From Chitinophagales bacterium (GTDB taxonomy: Bacteria > Bacteroidota > Bacteroidia > Chitinophagales > CAIOSU01): DNA of 64,000 nt. The position numbers and the translations under genes are program-made. This document shows, one piece after another, positions 44,083 through 53,082 of the stretch. The stretch lies in NCBI GenBank assembly GCA_040877935.1, contig JBBDNB010000040.1:1-64000 (forward strand), given 5' to 3'. The notes beneath the pieces are model-generated. The model worked only from the letters and a program-made list of their open reading frames with translations. It was not told where the DNA came from and did no database searches. How positions within the stretch are numbered: the first letter of the stretch is position 1; every line of letters starts with the position of its first letter.

Positions 44083-44338
44083 AACCTGATTTCGATAATT
44101 ATTTAAGAGCTCAGAAATTCACTAAAACGTAATAGGCAAGGCGCGTTTGAGAAGGTTTATCGGGATAAATCAAGCAAATGCAACGCAGCAAATTGTGTTT
44201 TATGGATTTAAAATGCCAGAAAACAGCAATCTTCTTCCCGGAAATATCTCAAAATAGCCCGCTATTCCATCAATATTTCCAGTCGAATCTCACTATTTTC
44301 TGGCATTCTGAGCAATAAAGAATTTCCGAACTCAGGTT
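44083..44338. mobile_element. Palindromic MITE-like element, copy C (256 bp, nested)
   Basis: The outer ends AACCTGATTTCGATAATT (from 44083) and AATTTCCGAACTCAGGTT (to 44338) are inverted and correspond to the two halves of copies A and B. Between the halves lies about 190 extra bases, edged by CTCAGAA/TTCTGAG. Within it a second inverted pair, AATGCCAGAAAACAG (44212-44226) and CTATTTTCTGGCATT (44293-44307), matches at 14 of 15 positions. It has no ORF, so it would be a non-autonomous element. Confidence 0.72.
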
Positions 44339-44383
44339 TTTAGAGAGTCCACTTTAGAGAATTAACAATTAGTTAATCATTTG

Positions 44384-44417
44384 TTGGAATAGGTGCCAAA
44401 TTTGATACTTATTTTTG
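44384..44417 (+). promoter_or_regulatory. Promoter of the Na/Pi symporter gene
   Basis: TTGG at 44384-44387 is followed after 22 bases by TATTTTTG at 44410-44417, which fits both Bacteroidota promoter boxes. The start codon is 22 bases on. Confidence 0.55.
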
Positions 44418-44439
44418 CTTAACAATTTCTTAATACCAG

Positions 44440-46143
44440 ATGACCTATACCATTTTAGATTTCCTGCAACTTATCGGCTCCCTGGGGCTTTTTATTTACG
44501 GCATGAAAATAATGAGCGATGCCCTTCAAAAGCTGGCAGGAGAAAAGCTTAGAAGTCTTTTGCGCTCTGTTACTTCTACAACTTTTAGCGGTGTACTCTC
44601 AGGGTTTCTCACAACAGCTCTTGTGCAGTCTTCTTCTGCTACCACTGTAATGGTTGTAAGTTTTGTAAATGCCGGAATTCTCACACTGAGCGAATCAATG
44701 GGTGTGGTAATGGGGGCAAACATCGGCACCACCATTACAGCATGGATGATAGCCATAGTGGGTTTCAAATTTGAAAGCACTACAATCGCCCTCATACTCA
44801 CAGGCCTGGTTTTCCCATTACTTTTTTCCAGAAAAGCTGCTTTTCAGAATATTGCAAGTTTTATTATTGGCTTTGCCGTATTGTTTCTCGGATTAAGCTT
44901 GTTACAACATACCATCCCTAACATCGAAAACAACACACAAATTTTAGATTATTTTGATCCTTTTATCAATTCAGGCTTTTTGAGCACTTTGTTTTTTATA
45001 GCAGCGGGGATCATACTTACCATTATACTGCAATCTTCAAGTGCATCAATGGCTTTTACAATGGTAATACTGGCGCAGGGATGGATTACATTTCCGCTTG
45101 CTGCGGCAATGGTTTTGGGAGAAAATATTGGCACTACAGTAACAGCAAATATTGCTTCATCAATTGCAAACGTACATTCCAAACGAGCTGCGCGCTTTCA
45201 CTTTTTCTTCAATTTTCTCGGGGTAATTTGGATGGCATTGCTTTTAATGCCTTTTATCAAAGGTCTGGATTTTGTTTTGTCTGAAACATTCAGTGCATCG
45301 TATTCCCTTTTTGACAGCAACCCCGAATCGCGACAAAATGCAACTATTGCACTGGCTTTGTTTCACACTGCATTTAATGTAATCAACACTGTATTCCTTT
45401 TCCCGCTAATTCCTTTATTCGACAGACTGTTAATTCGCATACAACCTACAAAAGACGCCAGTGATGAAGAGTTCAGGTTGCAATACATTTCTTCCGGGGT
45501 GATGTCCACACCAGAGCTTTCGCTTGAAGAGGCACAAAAAGAACTTCAGAATTTTGGAAAGGTACTCGATAAAATGGGCTACAGTTTTTCAGCCCTGCTT
45601 TTTGACAATCCAAAAAACAAGAAAAATATTATCGATAAGCTAAAAAAGCGGGAGGAAATCACCGATGATCTGGAGCTGGAAATTGTGAATTACCTGACAA
45701 AAGTCTCAGAATTTGATTTGAGTTTTGCTTCTTCCAAAATAGTACGGAATATGCTGAGCATAGCTAATGACATGGAGCGCGTGGCAGACATTTATTATCA
45801 AATGACACGAAACTACGAGCGCATGCAAAAGCACAATATAAAGTTACCTGAAGATGCAATGCAAGAACTAAGGGAATTTTTAGACCTGGTATATTCAGCG
45901 CTGAAAAAAGTACGAAAAAATTTAAACCTGCCTTTCAATGAAGTCGATATTAATGAAGCTCAGGAGCTGGAAGACCAGATCAATAAAATGCATAAAGACC
46001 TAAAAAGGAACCACTACAACAGGTTGGAGAAAAATATTTACAGCCCTCGTGCCGGGGTTATATATCTAGACTACCTGAACCGCGCAGAAAAAATAGCCGA
46101 CCACCTGATCAATGTGGATGAAGCAATGGCTGGGGTGAAATAG
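44440..46143 (+). CDS. Na/Pi symporter family protein with PhoU-like C-terminus
   Basis: The 567-residue protein has an N-terminal membrane domain (about 1-320) made of two inverted repeats, each with the Na/Pi signature QSSSA: 'ALVQSSSATTVMVVSFVNAGIL' and 'IILQSSSASMAFTMVILAQGWI'. The C-terminal helical PhoU-like domain (about 350-565) contains 'ISNDMERVADIYYQ'-type helices. It imports phosphate with sodium and the PhoU domain probably senses or regulates it. It is convergent with the pyrophosphatase gene (10-base gap), so phosphate uptake and PPi hydrolysis genes are neighbours. Confidence 0.93.
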   Translation: MTYTILDFLQLIGSLGLFIYGMKIMSDALQKLAGEKLRSLLRSVTSTTFSGVLSGFLTTALVQSSSATTVMVVSFVNAGILTLSESMGVVMGANIGTTITAWMIAIVGFKFESTTIALILTGLVFPLLFSRKAAFQNIASFIIGFAVLFLGLSLLQHTIPNIENNTQILDYFDPFINSGFLSTLFFIAAGIILTIILQSSSASMAFTMVILAQGWITFPLAAAMVLGENIGTTVTANIASSIANVHSKRAARFHFFFNFLGVIWMALLLMPFIKGLDFVLSETFSASYSLFDSNPESRQNATIALALFHTAFNVINTVFLFPLIPLFDRLLIRIQPTKDASDEEFRLQYISSGVMSTPELSLEEAQKELQNFGKVLDKMGYSFSALLFDNPKNKKNIIDKLKKREEITDDLELEIVNYLTKVSEFDLSFASSKIVRNMLSIANDMERVADIYYQMTRNYERMQKHNIKLPEDAMQELREFLDLVYSALKKVRKNLNLPFNEVDINEAQELEDQINKMHKDLKRNHYNRLEKNIYSPRAGVIYLDYLNRAEKIADHLINVDEAMAGVK

Positions 46144-46153
46144 GTTTCCTTGC

Positions 46154-46696
46154 TTACTTTCTTATTTGCTTATTATAGCGTTGAATGGCATTTTCCAGAA
46201 TTTCGATCGCTTTGTCTTTTTTCTGGAATTTGTCCACAAAGACTTCTTTTTCTTCAAGTTTTTTGTACTGTTCAAAAAACTCCCTGAGTTCTGAACTGAA
46301 CATAGGAGGCAAATCACTGATGAAATTGATGTGGTTGACACTCATATCATCAACAGCTACTGCAATGATTTTATCATCGGGCTCTCCCTGATCGATCATT
46401 CCCATTACACCGATTATTTTTGCCCTTACAATACAGGAAGGGTTTAGGGCAATTTGAGAAAGCACCAAAATATCGAGCGGATCGTGGTCTTCACCCAGGG
46501 TTTGAGGAATAAACCCGTAATTGGCAGGATAATAAACCGAAGAATACAGCACTCTGTCGAGGCGAATCAGCCCTGTAGTTTTATCCAATTCATATTTTGC
46601 CCTGCTTCCTGATGGGATTTCAATTATGGCATCGGTAATGGCTTCTTCTTTATTGAAATTAACCGGCACATCATGCCAGGGATTGAATTGTGTCAT
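46154..46696 (-). CDS. ppa: Inorganic pyrophosphatase
   Basis: The 180-residue family I enzyme hydrolyses PPi to two Pi. Conserved blocks include '[15 protein letters not shown]' with the substrate-binding Lys/Arg, '[12 protein letters not shown]' and the metal-binding '[12 protein letters not shown]', followed by '[16 protein letters not shown]'. The C-terminal part is helical. It is minus-strand, upstream of nothing else in an operon. Confidence 0.97.
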   Translation of the reverse strand: MTQFNPWHDVPVNFNKEEAITDAIIEIPSGSRAKYELDKTTGLIRLDRVLYSSVYYPANYGFIPQTLGEDHDPLDILVLSQIALNPSCIVRAKIIGVMGMIDQGEPDDKIIAVAVDDMSVNHINFISDLPPMFSSELREFFEQYKKLEEKEVFVDKFQKKDKAIEILENAIQRYNKQIRK

Positions 46697-46747
46697 TTGC
46701 TGGGTTGTATTATTGTGTGAGAAATATTCAGGTCAAAAATAAGCAAA

Positions 46748-47785
46748 TCAACTGGCAAGACCGCAAAGCTGGTAAAGCAAGCGCGATCCGACATTTCCAT
46801 CCCAGTCATCATTGCCGGGAGTTACTTCACACAGGTCAAAACCAATGATTTTTCTGCCACTTTCTTTTAAAAGCTGAATCAGGTAAATTGTCTCCTCAAA
46901 TTGCAATCCACCGGGTACAGGAGTGCCGGTATTGGGGCAAAGTGCCGGATCCAGTCCATCGATATCAATTGATACATACACCTTTTCGGGCAGTTCATCA
47001 ATTATTTTCTGAAAGAGCGCATGAACTGTTTCACCTTGCATTTGAGCGCGTTTAATTGCTTTATCATAATAGACAGCTATGCGTTTATTTTGATTCCTGG
47101 CAAAATCCAACTCTTCCTGGCAATAATCCCGGATACCAAGTTGTACTATTTTCTCAACTTGACCGAGCTGAAGCGCATTGTAAAATATAGATGCATGGGA
47201 ATAAGTAAAACCTTCATAAGCCTTGCGAAAATCCATGTGGGCATCAACGGTAAGGATTCCAAAGCTTTTATGCTGTTTTGAAAGTGTTCTCAAAAAACCC
47301 AATGGTGAACTGTGGTCGCCTCCCACAAGCCCGACAATTTTTCCTTTATCCAGCCAAAACTGTGTTCTTTCTTCCACCCATTTGTTCATTTTTTCGCAGG
47401 CGGCATTTACCTCCTTATAATAGGATTTCAGCTTTTCATCCTTTTGGGGATCTTTTCCGAGTTCCAGGGCCTCAATAATTTTGGCGGCCTTTCCTTTTAT
47501 CGTTTTCCCCAGTGTTTTCAATGCCTCATCCACCTCGTCCATCGCAATGCCTCTTTTCCACAAATCGGGATAATCATAGTGGCAAAGATCCATTTGAAGC
47601 GAAGCCTGCAAAATTGCCTCGGGGCCATTCCAAGCGCCATTACCATAACTTACCGTTGCTTCCCAGGGAACGGGGATCAATACAATGTCGGATTGCTCGG
47701 TAGTAAAGGGCAGGCTATAAATTCCCGCTTCTACATTTCCCGGATCATTGGGATTAAAGGATTGGATGATTTCTTCTTTGGTCAT
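46748..47785 (-). CDS. Agmatinase / arginase family hydrolase
   Basis: The 345-residue ureohydrolase has the dinuclear Mn site: H158 in GGDHS, 'DAHMD' (181-185) and 'SIDIDGLDP' near residue 270. Agmatinases convert agmatine to putrescine and urea in polyamine synthesis. Related members (formimidoylglutamase, arginase) share the site, and substrate cannot be decided here, so no gene symbol is given. It is monocistronic. The 60-base gap to its downstream toxin-antitoxin pair contains only AT-rich bases plus the iscA fragment. Confidence 0.9.
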   Translation of the reverse strand: MTKEEIIQSFNPNDPGNVEAGIYSLPFTTEQSDIVLIPVPWEATVSYGNGAWNGPEAILQASLQMDLCHYDYPDLWKRGIAMDEVDEALKTLGKTIKGKAAKIIEALELGKDPQKDEKLKSYYKEVNAACEKMNKWVEERTQFWLDKGKIVGLVGGDHSSPLGFLRTLSKQHKSFGILTVDAHMDFRKAYEGFTYSHASIFYNALQLGQVEKIVQLGIRDYCQEELDFARNQNKRIAVYYDKAIKRAQMQGETVHALFQKIIDELPEKVYVSIDIDGLDPALCPNTGTPVPGGLQFEETIYLIQLLKESGRKIIGFDLCEVTPGNDDWDGNVGSRLLYQLCGLAS

Positions 47786-47851
47786 TTGAAAAAAATAATT
47801 AGGCCTTGAGGGCTAGAATGGTAAAAATAGAATTGTAAAAGTAAAAATACT

Positions 47852-47887
47852 AAACCGCAAAACTTTCCCCGCAGGCGCAGGTGTTGG
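47852..47887 (-). repeat. Fragment of the iscA 3' end flanking the toxin-antitoxin pair
   Basis: The minus strand reads 'NTCACGESFAV' and a stop, matching the last codons of the iscA gene. 36 bases match 48603-48638 at 34 positions, including 31 identical in a row. It abuts the stop of the antitoxin gene at 47888 and lies 751 bases from the intact copy. Confidence 0.85.
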
Positions 47888-48196
47888 TTATAGGTCCAAT
47901 GTTAATTTAAGATTTCCACCAAGTCCTTTGCGGATAATTCTCATCAGTGTCGAAAGCCTAATATCACTGGCATTGTTTTCAATCCTTGAGATATAATTTT
48001 TTGTTGTGCCTGTCCTAAGTGCCAATTCTTCCTGGGTTAAGTGCCTTTGTTTACGAGCTTCCTGAATTAACACACCTATTTTAAAGGCTTCAAAACCTTC
48101 TTCGTATTTGTTTCGGGAAGCAGTGCCAACTTTTCCATATTTTTTATCCAGATGATCGTCCCAGGAAACTAATTTATCATTTGTTTTGGTCTTCAT
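47888..48196 (-). CDS. HTH antitoxin of the HigBA-type pair
   Basis: The 102-residue protein has a Xre-type helix-turn-helix at about 47-90: 'IQEARKQRHLTQEELALRTGTTKNYISRIENNASDIRLSTLMRIIRKGL'. It overlaps the toxin gene by 20 bases, with the toxin first, as in HigBA loci. The HTH domain would bind the operator GTTACC-catttaG-GTAAC-like site at 48536-48553 and repress the pair. The last codon is followed directly by the iscA 3' end fragment. Confidence 0.9.
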   Translation of the reverse strand: MKTKTNDKLVSWDDHLDKKYGKVGTASRNKYEEGFEAFKIGVLIQEARKQRHLTQEELALRTGTTKNYISRIENNASDIRLSTLMRIIRKGLGGNLKLTLDL

Positions 48197-48527
48197 AGTA
48201 TTGCTTTTTAAGAAGTTCTGCTTTTTTTATTTCGCTTTTGGGAGTCTTAGATGTTTTTTTCTGAAAACCGTTTAATAAAATTATGAGCTTGCCTTTATCA
48301 AAAAAGCAAAAAATGCGGTAAATATCGCTTCCAACTTTTACCCTCATTTCAAAGAGCCCATCTGCCCCCTTTAAATGCTTGAAAAATTTTTCAGGAATAA
48401 GCTTCAGGGTTCTGACAAGCCCAATCACCCAATCTATTTTATTTTGTACAGGTTTTGTTTGAGCATTGTAGAATTTCCAAAACTCATTCCCATAAACAAA
48501 AGTTTTCCTTTTAAAATTTTCACTCAC
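48177..48527 (-). CDS. RelE/HigB-like toxin (Gp49 family)
   Basis: The 116-residue protein resembles the Gp49/HigB group of RelE-fold toxins: 'FWKFYNAQTKPVQNKIDWVIGLVRTLKLIPEKFFKHLKGADGLFEMRVKVGSDIYRIFCFFDKGKLIILLNGFQKKTSKTPKSEIKKAELL'. The basic surface and the 'YRIF' strand fit ribosome-dependent mRNA cleavage. It is first in the pair and its promoter carries a palindrome. Confidence 0.9.
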   Translation of the reverse strand: MSENFKRKTFVYGNEFWKFYNAQTKPVQNKIDWVIGLVRTLKLIPEKFFKHLKGADGLFEMRVKVGSDIYRIFCFFDKGKLIILLNGFQKKTSKTPKSEIKKAELLKKQYYEDQNK

Positions 48528-48531
48528 TACA

Positions 48532-48562
48532 CAAAGTTACCCATTTAGGTAACATTTTGCAA
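48532..48562 (-). promoter_or_regulatory. Promoter and operator of the toxin-antitoxin pair
   Basis: On the minus strand TTG (48560-48562) is followed after 20 bases by TAACTTTG (48532-48539), which fits the Bacteroidota consensus. The inverted repeat GTTACC-cattta-GGTAAC (48536-48553) overlaps the -7 box and would be the HigA operator. Confidence 0.6.
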
Positions 48563-48600
48563 TTTTTAATTGTAAAAAGAATCAGGTTTTTAAATAAGTA

Positions 48601-48927
48601 TCAAACCGCAAAACTTTCCCCGCAGGCGCAGGTTCTGGAAGCATTGGGATTGTCAAAATAAAAACCCTTTCCTTCCAGTCCATCTGAGAAATCAAGCGTG
48701 GTGTTGAATACGTAGAGAAAGCTTTTTTTATCGGTAACGATTTTCACGCCTTTGTCTTCAAAAACCTCATCGCCATCGCGGTTTTCATTGTCAAAATCCA
48801 TGTTGTAGGTAAAGCCCGAGCAACCTCCGGCCACCACGCTTACCCTGACAAAATAATCATCGCCAAGACTGTCTTTTTTTCGGATACTTTCAATCTGTTT
48901 TTTTGCTTGATCGGATACAAAAAGCAT
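48601..48927 (-). CDS. IscA/HesB family iron-sulfur cluster assembly protein
   Basis: The 108-residue A-type Fe-S carrier has the three ligand cysteines, C36 in 'GGCSGFTY' and C100 and C102 in 'TCACGESF' at the C-terminus. It accepts clusters from a scaffold and hands them to targets. It is downstream of the cysteine desulfurase gene with a 64-base gap, so the two likely form an operon. Its last 36 bases are repeated beyond the toxin-antitoxin pair at 47852-47887. Confidence 0.94.
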   Translation of the reverse strand: MLFVSDQAKKQIESIRKKDSLGDDYFVRVSVVAGGCSGFTYNMDFDNENRDGDEVFEDKGVKIVTDKKSFLYVFNTTLDFSDGLEGKGFYFDNPNASRTCACGESFAV

Positions 48928-48991
48928 ATGTTGCGGTTTTTTACAAATTTAGAAACGAATGTACTCTTTTTAAGTTCAAAATTTTGAAGCT

Positions 48992-50155
48992 TTACAAAGC
49001 CCTCAATTTTTCAACAGCCCTGGACAAAACCTCCAGCACAAACTCCATCTCCTCTTGTGTAGTGTCTTTCCCCATAGACAAACGCAGTGAAGCATCGGCT
49101 TCAGTATCGCTTAAGCCCATTGCCGTTAGTACATGCGAAGGCTGCATAATGGCAGAAGTGCAGGCCGAACCCGTAGAACAGGCCAGATCTTTCGCCAGTA
49201 ATTTAATCAGCCGCTCACTTTTGATGCCTTCAAATCTTAGATTAAGCGTATTGTTGATGCGCTTTTCAAAATCCCCGTTTACATGCCAGCCCTTGAGTTT
49301 CCGCGACAGGTTTTCCAAAAAAAAGGCACTGAGATTGCCCCAGTACAAATTCCTGTCTTTATATTCCTTTGCAGCCCATTTTGCTGCTTCGCCCATGCCT
49401 ACAATTCCAGGAACATTCAAGGTGCCCGAACGCAACCCTTTTTCATGCCCGCCCCCGGTGATTTGCGCCTGTAGTTTTACACGCGGATCTCTCCTTCTCA
49501 GGTAAATGGCTCCCACGCCTTTTGGTCCATAAAATTTATGGGCACTTAGGCAAAGCGCATCCACTTTTGTTTCCTGAATGTCCATTTTTATTTTTCCGGC
49601 AGCCTGCGTAGCATCTGAAAACAGAATTACCTTATGTCGATGCGCCATTTCAGCAATTGCTTTCATATCCTGGATTACCCCTGTTTCATTATTGGCCCAC
49701 ATTATGGCAATTAGAATGGTATCAGTCCTGATTGCATTTTCCAGTGTTTTTAAATCGATCAATCCATTTTTATCAACTGGCAAATAAGTAATTTCAAAAC
49801 CCTGCTTTTCAAGATCAGCGCAGGTATCGAGTACGGCTTTGTGTTCAGTAGCGCAAGTGATGATGTGCTTTCCCTTACTTTGATAAAGCCCCGCCACACC
49901 CCTCAGGATTAAATTGATACCTTCTGTAGAGCCGCTTGTAAAAGAGATTTCAGATGCATCGGCATTGAGCAGTGCAGCTATCTGCTTGCGGGCTTTTTCA
50001 ACTGCTGCATCGGCCACCCAACCATAAGCGTGGGTTTTGCTGGCGGCATTGCCAAATTTCCCTGAAAAATAGGGATACATTTTTTCCAGCACTCTTTTAT
50101 CCACGGGAGTAGTAGCATTATAATCCAAATAAACAGGGGTATTATAAGGTTTCAT
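48992..50155 (-). CDS. iscS: Cysteine desulfurase (IscS/NifS family)
   Basis: The 387-residue PLP enzyme releases sulfur from cysteine for Fe-S assembly. Visible motifs are the PLP-region 'SDATQAAGKIKMDI', the PLP-lysine in 'SAHKFYGPKG' (near residue 204) and the catalytic cysteine loop 'LACSTGSACTS' near residue 325, which is the class-I (IscS) form. It precedes iscA. Separating IscS from NifS by sequence alone is uncertain. Confidence 0.93.
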   Translation of the reverse strand: MKPYNTPVYLDYNATTPVDKRVLEKMYPYFSGKFGNAASKTHAYGWVADAAVEKARKQIAALLNADASEISFTSGSTEGINLILRGVAGLYQSKGKHIITCATEHKAVLDTCADLEKQGFEITYLPVDKNGLIDLKTLENAIRTDTILIAIMWANNETGVIQDMKAIAEMAHRHKVILFSDATQAAGKIKMDIQETKVDALCLSAHKFYGPKGVGAIYLRRRDPRVKLQAQITGGGHEKGLRSGTLNVPGIVGMGEAAKWAAKEYKDRNLYWGNLSAFFLENLSRKLKGWHVNGDFEKRINNTLNLRFEGIKSERLIKLLAKDLACSTGSACTSAIMQPSHVLTAMGLSDTEADASLRLSMGKDTTQEEMEFVLEVLSRAVEKLRAL

Positions 50156-50254
50156 CTGTTCAAAATTTATTTTATGTCACCTGACTTTGTCGGCAGCTAA
50201 AACAAGTACAAATCAATGATATACCAAAGTTAGCATTCTAAATTCTATGTGATA

Positions 50255-50294
50255 AAAACAAAAACCCTTCAAACTATTTTAGCTTGAAGGGTTT
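50255..50294 (-). terminator. Terminator of the rimP-nusA-infB operon
   Basis: On the minus strand AAACCCTTCAA pairs with TTGAAGGGTTT around a 10-base loop, followed by TTGTTTTT. It ends 30 bases after the infB stop. Confidence 0.85.
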
Positions 50295-50324
50295 GCTTTA
50301 GGTTATAGCTCTTGATCAGATAAG

Positions 50325-53063
50325 TTACAATTTACGCTTCACTTCTTTTTCCTGGTAGCATTCTATAATGTCACCTTTCTGAAGGTCATTGTAATTTTTG
50401 ATCTTAATACCACATTCCTGTCCGGAAACAACTTCTTTTACTTCATCTTTAAAGCGCTTGAGAGATTCCAATTCTCCACTGTGCACTACAATTCCCTCGC
50501 GGATTACACGGATTTTTTCGTTCTTGTAGATTTTTCCATCAATTGCTTCGCAACCACCTACAGTTCCCACTTTGGTGATTTTGAAAATCTCCTTGACTTC
50601 AAGGTTGCCGGTAATGTTTTCCTGAATGGTAGGCTCCAACATTCCCTCCATGGCAGTTTTCAGTTCATCAATAGCCTGATAGATAATAGAGTAATGCCTG
50701 ATCTCGATATTTTCTTTTTCGGCCAATGATCTGGCAGCCTGGGAAGGACGTACCTGAAAGCCAATAATAATAGCATCTGAAGCTGAAGCGAGCAGCACAT
50801 CGGATTCGGTAATTTGCCCTACACCTTTGTGAACAACACCTACCTGAATTTCATCGGTAGATAATTTCATCAATGCATCTGAAAGCGCTTCAATTGAACC
50901 GTCAACATCCCCTTTGATAATAACATTGAGTTCTTTAAAGTTGCCCAGTGCCAATCGTCTGCCGATTTCATCAAGTGTAATATGTTTTTTGGTACGCAAG
51001 CCCTGTTCACGCATAATCTGTTCGCGTTTTTGAGTAACTTGCTTGGCTTCCTGGTCACTTTCTACAACACGGAAAACCTCTCCTGCCTGTGGGGCTCCGT
51101 TGAAGCCCAGTAATTGTACGGCAGTTGAAGGGCCAGCTTCTTTTTTGCGCTCACCGCGCTCGTTGAACATGGCTTTTACTTTACCATAATATACTCCGGC
51201 AGTAACAACATCACCTACATTTAAAGTCCCGTTTTGAACCAGAACAGTAGATACATATCCTCTACCACGGTCAAGGGATGCTTCAATAATAGTCCCGGTA
51301 GCTGGTTTTTTTGGATTGGATTTGAGTTCAAGCAATTCAGATTCTAACAATATTTTTTCAAGAAGCTTGTCAATATTTAAGCCCTGTTTTGCTGAAATTT
51401 CCTGACACTGGAACTTGCCGCCCCAGTCTTCTACAAGAAGATTCATACCCGCCAGTTGTTCTTTTATTTTTTCAGGATTGGATCCAGGTTTATCAATTTT
51501 GTTGATGGCAAATATCATTGGGACACTTGCTGCCTGAGCGTGACTGATGGCCTCTTTGGTTTGCGGCATTACACTGTCATCTGCTGCAATTACAATTACT
51601 GCAACGTCTGTTGCTTTTGCACCCCTGGCTCGCATAGCTGTAAAAGCTTCGTGACCTGGAGTGTCAAGGAAAACTACGCGTTTTTCATCTTCTGTTATCA
51701 CCTCATATGCACCGATATGTTGCGTAATACCACCTGCCTCACCTGAGGCTACATTGGCCTTTCTAACGTGATCAAGCAATGAAGTTTTACCATGATCAAC
51801 GTGTCCCATAACAGTGACAATTGGTGCGCGTTCTACCAGGTCTTTTGGATCGTCTTCTTCTTCTTCAATAATATCTTCTTCCTGATCTTCGATATCAATA
51901 AACTTAACCTCAAAGCCAAATTCATCAGCTACCAATTCTATAACCTCGGCATCTAAGCGTTGATTGATGGAAACGATAATGCCCAGTTGCATACATTTGC
52001 TGATCACTTCTGTAGCAGTTGTATCCATCATAGAAGCCAATTCGCTCACAGAGATAAATTCTGTAACCTGCAATGTTTGGCTTTCTATTTCATGCTGCAA
52101 TTCTTCCTCCTCGGTTTTTGCAGCTATATCCTGGCGTTTTTGTCTCCGTAATTTAGAGCGTGTTTTTCCGCCTTTCTGACTTCCGCCAAGCTTGGCAAGT
52201 GTTGCTTTTATTTTTTCTTCAATTTCTTTTTCAGAAACTTCCTGGGGTTCATCCGATCTTTTCTTCTTGTCTGGTCCTTTTCTCGATGAAGTGCCGGGTT
52301 TATCGGTAGATTTAATAAATCTTTTTCTGCGTTTCTTTTTGGCTCCTTCTTTCTTTTCGGCAGCTTCTTTTTTCTCCTTTTTTTTGCGCTCTTCAAACTT
52401 ATCGGTAATGTCGATTTTGCCGAGTACTTTAGGCCCCTGAAGATTGGTCTTCTGGGTTTTTATTTCGTGGGCTTCTTCTATTTCCTCTTTCTTCTCTTGA
52501 TCTGCTTCTTTCTTTTTGGCAACTTCTTCTGTGCTTTTTTCTTCTTTCTTCTTTTTCTCTTTTTCTTCTTCTTTCTTTTCTTCTTTTTCGGCAGCTTTTT
52601 TCTTCTTATCGGCATCAAGGTCAATATTGCCAATTACTTTGGGGGCTTTTAAGTTGGTTTTTTCTTCGCTTTTCTCTTCTTTTTTTGGAGTCTCTTTTTC
52701 TTCTTCTTTTGAAGCTGGTTTTTCTTCTTTTTCAACAACTTCTTCAGTTACACCCGGAGAGTTAATAAACACTTCATCAGAATCTTCTTTGGCTTTTTCC
52801 TTAGAAGATTTTTTTGCATCAGAAATAGATACTTCTTCCCTGTTTGAAGCTCCCAGGTTAATGTCGTCAGCTTTTTCCTTAGCTGCAGCATCTTTCTGAA
52901 ACTCCATTAGCAATGCAGTATGCATTTCTTCGCTGATCTTAGTGCCGGGATTGTTTTTTACCTCATATCCTTTTTCTGTTAGAAAATCGGTGAGGGTTTT
53001 GGTTCCTACGCCAAGATCTTTGGCCACCTTGGCCAGTCGCTGTGCTTTTTTAACTTCTGACAT
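50325..53063 (-). CDS. infB: Translation initiation factor IF-2
   Basis: The 912-residue protein recruits formyl-Met-tRNA to the 30S subunit. It has an IF2N-type start ('[24 protein letters not shown]'), a very long Lys/Glu-rich disordered linker (about 70-300) and the GTPase domain with '[14 protein letters not shown]' (about 416-429), '[15 protein letters not shown]' and '[10 protein letters not shown]'. Domains II-IV follow to the C-terminal '[16 protein letters not shown]'. It follows nusA with a 19-base gap in the classic operon. The Lys/Glu linker explains the many spurious reading frames on the opposite strand here. Confidence 0.98.
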   Translation of the reverse strand: MSEVKKAQRLAKVAKDLGVGTKTLTDFLTEKGYEVKNNPGTKISEEMHTALLMEFQKDAAAKEKADDINLGASNREEVSISDAKKSSKEKAKEDSDEVFINSPGVTEEVVEKEEKPASKEEEKETPKKEEKSEEKTNLKAPKVIGNIDLDADKKKKAAEKEEKKEEEKEKKKKEEKSTEEVAKKKEADQEKKEEIEEAHEIKTQKTNLQGPKVLGKIDITDKFEERKKKEKKEAAEKKEGAKKKRRKRFIKSTDKPGTSSRKGPDKKKRSDEPQEVSEKEIEEKIKATLAKLGGSQKGGKTRSKLRRQKRQDIAAKTEEEELQHEIESQTLQVTEFISVSELASMMDTTATEVISKCMQLGIIVSINQRLDAEVIELVADEFGFEVKFIDIEDQEEDIIEEEEDDPKDLVERAPIVTVMGHVDHGKTSLLDHVRKANVASGEAGGITQHIGAYEVITEDEKRVVFLDTPGHEAFTAMRARGAKATDVAVIVIAADDSVMPQTKEAISHAQAASVPMIFAINKIDKPGSNPEKIKEQLAGMNLLVEDWGGKFQCQEISAKQGLNIDKLLEKILLESELLELKSNPKKPATGTIIEASLDRGRGYVSTVLVQNGTLNVGDVVTAGVYYGKVKAMFNERGERKKEAGPSTAVQLLGFNGAPQAGEVFRVVESDQEAKQVTQKREQIMREQGLRTKKHITLDEIGRRLALGNFKELNVIIKGDVDGSIEALSDALMKLSTDEIQVGVVHKGVGQITESDVLLASASDAIIIGFQVRPSQAARSLAEKENIEIRHYSIIYQAIDELKTAMEGMLEPTIQENITGNLEVKEIFKITKVGTVGGCEAIDGKIYKNEKIRVIREGIVVHSGELESLKRFKDEVKEVVSGQECGIKIKNYNDLQKGDIIECYQEKEVKRKL

Positions 53064-53082
53064 GTATTCTTAGTACTCTCTT

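Larger units (their letters stand above)
43884..44439. other. 556-base intergenic region holding MITE-like element C and a promoter
   Basis: Its first 200 bases are AT-rich and hold the unassigned promoter of the collagen-like gene on the minus strand. Bases 44083-44338 are palindromic element C. Bases 44384-44417 hold the promoter of the Na/Pi symporter gene. I see no further gene. Confidence 0.6.

Noticed and set aside
52192-52899. Plus-strand Phe/Ser-rich ORFs opposite the infB linker
   Set aside because: They are the complement of Lys/Glu codons (AAR/GAR become TTY), so the open frames are compositional artefacts.
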